Assembly (NCBI GenBank): GCA_009776565.1
Contig: WRNQ01000019.1
Location: 1-17,361, forward strand
Reading direction: 5' to 3'
Source of the DNA: Synergistaceae bacterium
GTDB taxonomy: Bacteria > Synergistota > Synergistia > Synergistales > Aminobacteriaceae
DNA: 17,361 bases
Below, one piece after another: positions 14,163 through 17,361 of this stretch. The first letter of the stretch is position 1. Each line of letters starts with the position of its first letter. The notes below the pieces were generated by a model. The model saw nothing but the letters and a program-made list of their open reading frames with translations. It was not told where the DNA came from and made no database searches. The position numbers and the translations under genes are program-made.

Positions 14163-15083
14163 ATGTCGTTTGATCGTCTTATTTCGAAAATAATTGCCAC
14201 TCAAAATCCAACTGTATTAGGTCTGGATCCCAAGCTTGATTTTATACCAACCGGATTAAAAGAAGAGTCTTACAGGTTGCATGGCAAAACACTAGAGGGT
14301 GCGGCTGATGCCCTATTATGCTTTAATAAAGCGCTGATTGACGCAGTATATGATATTATTCCCGCTGTAAAGCTGCAGGCTGCCTATTATGAAATGTATG
14401 GTTGGCAAGGTGTTCGAACTTTAGCGGAAACTATATCTTATGCACAATCAAAAGGGGTGTTTGTAATTGCCGATTGTAAACGCGGTGATATAGGCTCTAC
14501 CATGGAAGCATACGCCAACGGCTGGTTGGGAACAACTATTGTTGAAGATATGATATTTACATCTTTTGGAAGCGATGCATTGACTGTGAATGGGTATTTG
14601 GGTACCGACGGAATAGAACCATTGATAAAAGTTTGCCGAGAGCATGATAAAGGCATATTTGTTCTTGTAAAGACATCCAATCCCTCGTCGGGTGAATTAC
14701 AAGACATTAAGGTTGGCAATAAAACCATATATGAAACGATGGCTTCACTCTGTGATAAGTGGGGTGACTCTTTACCTGGAAATCATGGTTATAACAGTGT
14801 TGGCGCGGTAGTTGGCGCAACATACCCCGAGCAATTGGCGGAATTGCGCCAGAAGTTTCCCAAATTGTTTTTCTTAGTTCCCGGTTATGGCGCACAAGGC
14901 GGCGGAGGCCAGAGTGTAGCCGGAGCATTTGACAAACACGGACTGGGGGCAATAGTTAACGCTTCACGTTCATTGATGTGCGCATGGCAAAAGTCAGCTA
15001 ACTTGAGTTTGACCGAAGCAACTCGTGAAGAAGCGCTCCGAATGAAACAGGACATCACATGCCTCGATTATCATAAGGGATAG
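14163..15083 (+). CDS. pyrF: Orotidine 5'-phosphate decarboxylase (long type)
   Basis: 306 residues. It makes UMP from OMP in the last step of de novo pyrimidine synthesis. Visible motifs: VLGLDPKLDFIP, FNKALIDAVYDIIPAVKLQAAYYE, the catalytic signature IADCKRGDIGSTMEAYA (lysine in DxKRxDI), LVKTSNPSSGELQD, PGYGAQGGGGQ and VNASRSLMCAW. Size and the QNPTVLGLDP start fit the ~300-residue subfamily common in Clostridia. The start at 14163 (MSFDRLISKI) matches family N-termini and has GAAGAGA upstream; ATG 14148 and longer in-frame readings lack a binding site. It stands alone without other pyr genes, with its own promoter and a terminator behind. Confidence 0.93.
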   Translation: MSFDRLISKIIATQNPTVLGLDPKLDFIPTGLKEESYRLHGKTLEGAADALLCFNKALIDAVYDIIPAVKLQAAYYEMYGWQGVRTLAETISYAQSKGVFVIADCKRGDIGSTMEAYANGWLGTTIVEDMIFTSFGSDALTVNGYLGTDGIEPLIKVCREHDKGIFVLVKTSNPSSGELQDIKVGNKTIYETMASLCDKWGDSLPGNHGYNSVGAVVGATYPEQLAELRQKFPKLFFLVPGYGAQGGGGQSVAGAFDKHGLGAIVNASRSLMCAWQKSANLSLTEATREEALRMKQDITCLDYHKG

Positions 15084-15103
15084 GAATGATAGTTCCTTTT
15101 TTT
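15082..15103 (+). terminator. Rho-independent terminator after pyrF
   Basis: AGGAA, a 6-base loop TGATAG and TTCCT are followed by a T-run. The stem is short (5 bp) and begins inside the stop codon, so strength is modest. Confidence 0.55.
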
Positions 15104-15107
15104 AATC

Positions 15108-15928
15108 CATTCATATAAAGAGTTTCATTTTGGAAGGCCTGTCGATAGTGCACAGTTCAAGGACTATATCACTTTTGTCTTGATGGATGATGCCTTAAAA
15201 TACAAAGGGAAGTATTTGTTGAGCATGGGAATTTCTTCTACTGATCCTGATCGCCATTTGAGTTTGTTCCATTTGCTTAGGCTATATCGACTTGATAATA
15301 TAATAGCTAAGGTTATAAAATCATATGAAAAAGCAACGAAGATAAATGTAGTGAACACAATAGTTGACAACAAGGATTATATCTGGTAAAGATTTGAGGA
15401 TGCTCATTTAGCTGCGCGAGCGGTGGGAAACCCCAATAAGACACTTTCGACAACAACGGACGAACATGATTATAAAGTATCTGCCATAGATTATAATCAG
15501 GATCGGAATACGATAACGAAATTTCGTCTGGAACAAGCATTATTTGAGTTGCCTTTTTGCAACCCCAAAAGTATTTATGAAGCTCCTGCTAAAATGGTTA
15601 ATAAATTCTTAAATCAAATTACATATAATGAAATTCACTCAATAAAATATGAAAATACTGTAAGGCCACCATATCAAGTTTCCCAATACCTCAAACCCGC
15701 TGTTTCTTTTTGAGGGATGATTTATATGGTTTAATCCTATATACGTGGCATGATTATCCGGGTAATATACAAGTCGCAGAAAAAAGTCATTTATCCATCT
15801 CAACCTATAGAGGTTGGTGTCTTGAGTTAAGGCTCCCGCCTGTCCAGGAGGAACATAATCAGGTGGAGTACAATCTGTATCTGAAGTCTGTATGCTTTAC
15901 GACTTATAGAAACCGTAAAGCGATTTGA
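15108..15928 (+). pseudogene. Broken gene of unknown function (in-frame stop plus frameshift)
   Basis: A single reading frame runs from about 15108 to 15710 with good coding character (for example YITFVLMDDALKYKGKYLLS, SLFHLLRLYRLDNIIAKVIK), broken by one in-frame TAA at 15387-15389, after which RFEDAHLAARAVGNP continues in the same frame. A second break at a T5 run (about 15705-15710) shifts the frame to RDDLYGLILYTWHDYPGN onward to 15928. No ATG is available at the 5' end. The product would be a soluble, charged ~270-residue protein; I recognise no family. The two lesions and missing start mark it as a pseudogene rather than several small genes. Confidence 0.6.
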
Positions 15929-15949
15929 ATGGTCATTTAATCGTCATAG

Positions 15950-15963
15950 CCTCACTAGTGAGG
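15950..15963. other. Perfect 14-bp palindrome
   Basis: CCTCACTAGTGAGG is fully self-complementary with no loop, a form typical of a dimeric protein's binding site. It lies in the 15929-16107 gap between the broken gene and the 59-residue gene, with no recognisable promoter next to it. Confidence 0.5.
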
Positions 15964-16011
15964 TTCCCGTGGCCTCTCAAGCTCGATGAACTCGCGCCGC
16001 GATATTCACGT

Positions 16012-16091
16012 AGCCAATGGTTGGTTAGCAGCTAATGGTTGGTTAGCAGCCAATGGTTGTATAGCAGCCAATGTTGTATAGCAAGCCAATG
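16012..16091 (+). repeat. 18-bp tandem array before the 59-residue gene (about 4.5 copies)
   Basis: AGCCAATGGTTGGTTAGC-type units start at 16012, 16030, 16048 and 16066, with a partial copy AGCCAATG at 16084. The array runs straight into the ribosome binding site AAAAGGAGG of the next gene. Confidence 0.9.
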
Positions 16092-16107
16092 AAAAGGAGG
16101 CGCCTGT

Positions 16108-16287
16108 ATGGCAAATAAAGGAACCAAAAGAGTGCTTTTATCAGCAACTGGCGCAATAATTATGACATCATGCTCTGTTGCGCCTTTTGTTATGGTATCG
16201 CATATATGGAACAATTTCTGGCTAAATAGTAAAAATAACCTAATTAGAATTCAACAACAGATTAAATATGAGAATGCTGGACATTAA
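16108..16287 (+). CDS. 59-residue small membrane or secreted protein
   Basis: ATG at 16108 has AAAGGAGG (16093-16100) seven bases upstream, the best ribosome binding site in the window. The product starts MANKGTKRVLLSATGAIIM, then TSCSVAPFVMVSHIWNNFW, a hydrophobic stretch of about 25 residues after a basic start, and ends in a polar tail (LIRIQQQIKYENAGH). It would be a single-pass membrane protein with a polar tail, or a precursor peptide. TSC resembles a lipobox cysteine only weakly. No family is recognised. It stands alone behind an 18-bp array, and the region around its stop is partly duplicated downstream. Confidence 0.65.
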   Translation: MANKGTKRVLLSATGAIIMTSCSVAPFVMVSHIWNNFWLNSKNNLIRIQQQIKYENAGH

Positions 16288-16293
16288 ACTTCA

Positions 16294-16374
16294 ACTGTTA
16301 ATAATACCCATTTATTGTCTATCAAATAATTGTGTCTGAACACTAAACACAGACTGTTAATAATACCCATTTAT
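16294..16374. repeat. 22-bp direct repeat, copies 59 bases apart
   Basis: ACTGTTAATAATACCCATTT, followed in both copies by AT, occurs at 16294-16315 and 16353-16374. The similarity extends weakly upstream (GGACATTAAACTTCA against GAACACTAAACACAG), including the area of the small gene's stop codon, so an imperfect ~39-bp segment was duplicated. This is the gap between the 59-residue gene and the convergent TetR gene. Confidence 0.8.
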
Positions 16375-16417
16375 AATTTATAATTTGTCATATTATTGCG
16401 TCTTCTTAAGCTGCAAT

Positions 16418-17035
16418 CTACCAATTGTGCTGAAAATTGACGGCTTCAGAATAAGAGAAATGCCGAATATCGCGCCCAGCGCTATGGTCACGCATCAGTG
16501 AACGCTCTATATATTCCTTTGCTTTTTCCCTGCCAACTACATATTCCATAACCGTGCTTAAGGCATCCTCTTTGGTGATCTTGTTTCCCGCATAAAGCCA
16601 CTCTCGTACAACCGAATAGGAACCGCCGATCGCAAATTTCTTCTGTGCATATGTAGTGAGGTTTGGGAAAAAAGTATCAAATACTGATTGTATGTTCCTC
16701 TCATACAATTCATAGAATAAAGAATTTTGAAACATTAGTCGAATGTAGTCAAGATTTTTCTCAAAATGATCAAAAGAGTTTTTCAATATGAAACATGGAT
16801 CTTTTTCATCTAATCTCAAGATTTTCGTTACGAATGCATCATTGGACTGATCAGTGTATGCGTGCAATAAATGCCTCTTATCGTCGAAGTGCCTGTAAAA
16901 CGTGAGCCGGGAGACACCGGCCTTCTCGGCAATCTCTGTTATACTGATGTCCTGAAAAGGCTTTTTTTGTAATATTTTATGAAGCGCTTCAAACATCCAT
17001 TGCTTGCTACGCTCCGCCTGTGCTCTTTGGTTCAT
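16418..17035 (-). CDS. TetR/AcrR-family transcriptional regulator
   Basis: 205 residues from the ATG complementary to 17033-17035, which has GGGAGG (complement of 17041-17046) upstream; an earlier start at 17059 lacks a binding site. Residues about 29-58, DISITEIAEKAGVSRLTFY then RHFDDKRHLL, form the TetR helix-turn-helix. The C-terminal ligand-binding part is helical and family-poor, with a FxxxxYxxxYxxxxIxxxF-like region and a GGSYSVVREWLYAGN segment typical of such domains. It is transcribed away from the secreted protein at 17238, and the shared upstream region makes that gene a likely target. Ligand unknown. Confidence 0.88.
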   Translation of the reverse strand: MNQRAQAERSKQWMFEALHKILQKKPFQDISITEIAEKAGVSRLTFYRHFDDKRHLLHAYTDQSNDAFVTKILRLDEKDPCFILKNSFDHFEKNLDYIRLMFQNSLFYELYERNIQSVFDTFFPNLTTYAQKKFAIGGSYSVVREWLYAGNKITKEDALSTVMEYVVGREKAKEYIERSLMRDHSAGRDIRHFSYSEAVNFQHNW

Positions 17036-17096
17036 AGGAACCTCCCAAAACTGTAACAAAGCACCCGGTTTTGTATCTTGTTTTCCCTATAGACAT

Positions 17097-17125
17097 ATCA
17101 TACAGTAAATTAGCAAAGATATCAA
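17097..17125 (-). promoter_or_regulatory. Promoter of the TetR-type regulator
   Basis: On the minus strand TTGATA (complement of 17120-17125), a 17-base spacer and TATGAT (complement of 17097-17102) lie about 62 bases before the start. Both hexamers match five of six consensus positions. Confidence 0.7.
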
Positions 17126-17149
17126 CGGAAGTATCAAATAATGCAAAAA

Positions 17150-17240
17150 GGAGTGTACCGGAGTGTACCGGAGTGTACCTATCATGAAAACAAAAAGGAG
17201 TGTACCTATTATGAAAGCAAAAAGGAGTGTCCCAATCATG
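17150..17240 (+). repeat. Nested repeat of ribosome binding sites and start codons
   Basis: GGAGTGTACC occurs three times in a row (17150, 17160, 17170). Then a 27-bp unit, AAAAAGGAGTGTACCTATYA plus TGAAAGC, is repeated so that three ATGs at 17184, 17211 and 17238 lie exactly 27 bases apart in one frame, each preceded by an AGGAG- or GGAG-type motif (the first by the 10-bp copies). Confidence 0.92.
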
Positions 17241-17361
17241 AAAGCAAAAAAAACCCTCTCGCTTCTTCTGGCGGCCTGCCTGACCTTCCTCTGTTTCACC
17301 GGTTTACCCGCCATGGCGGCGGCGTCAGTCAGTGACGCTACGGCAGCCAGTGACGCTACGG
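17238..17361 (+). CDS. Secreted protein with signal peptide and tandem repeats (partial)
   Basis: From the third ATG of the leader array the protein reads MKAKKTLSLLLAACLTFL, then CFTGLPAMAAA and SVSDATAASDAT before the window ends. That is a classic Sec signal peptide (basic start, long hydrophobic core, cleavage near AMAAA). The mature part begins with a six-residue Ser-Asp-Ala-Thr-Ala-Ala repeat. In-frame starts at 17211 and 17184 would add nine or eighteen residues (MKAKRSVPI or MKTKRSVPI units) before the signal. A large surface or exported repeat protein is likely. The TetR gene is divergent to it. Confidence 0.75.
   Translation, partial: MKAKKTLSLLLAACLTFLCFTGLPAMAAASVSDATAASDAT
17331..17361 (+). 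repeat. 18-bp tandem repeat in the secreted protein gene (about 1.7 copies visible)
   Basis: AGTGACGCTACGGCAGCC at 17331-17348 is followed by AGTGACGCTACGG to the window end. Six codons per unit (SDATAA). Confidence 0.75.

Noticed and set aside
13728..14204. 158-codon minus-strand and 126-codon plus-strand open frames over the TTTCTCCTGG array
   Set aside because: They are open only because the repeat period is a multiple of three without stops. They have no ribosome binding site and overlap the pyrF start.
15387..15389. Recoded stop codon in the gene at 15108-15928
   Set aside because: TAA is not a usual recoding codon, no recoding element is visible, and the same gene has a second lesion (frameshift) and no start. 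Decay explains all three.

Overview
The window looks like a low-to-middle GC Gram-positive (Firmicutes, probably Clostridia) chromosome. The evidence is strong AGGAGG-type ribosome binding sites, TTGACA/TATAAT-type promoters with 17-base spacers, a LacI/CcpA-type operator, a maltose-type importer with a lipoprotein binding protein, and a PyrF of the long clostridial type. No rRNA, tRNA or CRISPR was seen. The species cannot be named from sequence alone.

Layout. 1-1072: start of a minus-strand protein with 12-residue repeats (runs off the left edge), an orphan promoter plus a 14-bp hairpin, a decayed IS1634-like transposase end, and a possible 33-residue four-cysteine microprotein. 1231-5762: a tight five-gene plus-strand operon that is the most interesting part. 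It encodes a TIR-domain protein, a helical protein with a disordered repeat-rich N-terminus, a cytoplasmic SPFH/Band-7-like protein, a three-helix membrane protein with an extracellular SH3b domain, and an unrecognised 167-residue protein. The C-terminus of the TIR protein and the N-terminal part of its neighbour share a short Asn/Gly/Thr motif (GN-x-T-x-[IV]-ADN-[IV]) of the kind used for amyloid-type signalling between sensors and effectors. I infer a membrane-anchored TIR immune or stress-signalling system.

5792-13371: a maltodextrin locus: LacI-type repressor with a cre-like operator on its own promoter, a cytoplasmic GH13 neopullulanase/cyclomaltodextrinase, lipoprotein sugar-binding protein, two permeases and an alpha/beta-hydrolase esterase. 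No ATPase is present, so a shared MsmX-type ATPase elsewhere is expected. Linear or cyclic maltodextrins would be bound outside, imported, and cut in the cytoplasm.

13422-17361: a remnant of a membrane protein, a tandem array, pyrF with its own promoter and a long leader, a terminator, a broken unrecognised gene, a 59-residue small membrane protein, a TetR regulator, and divergently the start of a secreted repeat protein.

A theme runs through the window: many gene boundaries carry short tandem arrays, each of different sequence. All four junctions of the transport operon have one (19, 13, 24 and 17-18 bp periods). Each overlaps the upstream stop codon, and three of the four include Shine-Dalgarno-like purines. 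Similar arrays precede pyrF, the 59-residue gene and the last gene, and others lie in frame inside coding regions. This points to recurrent local duplication at translation-initiation sites, with possible effects on expression.
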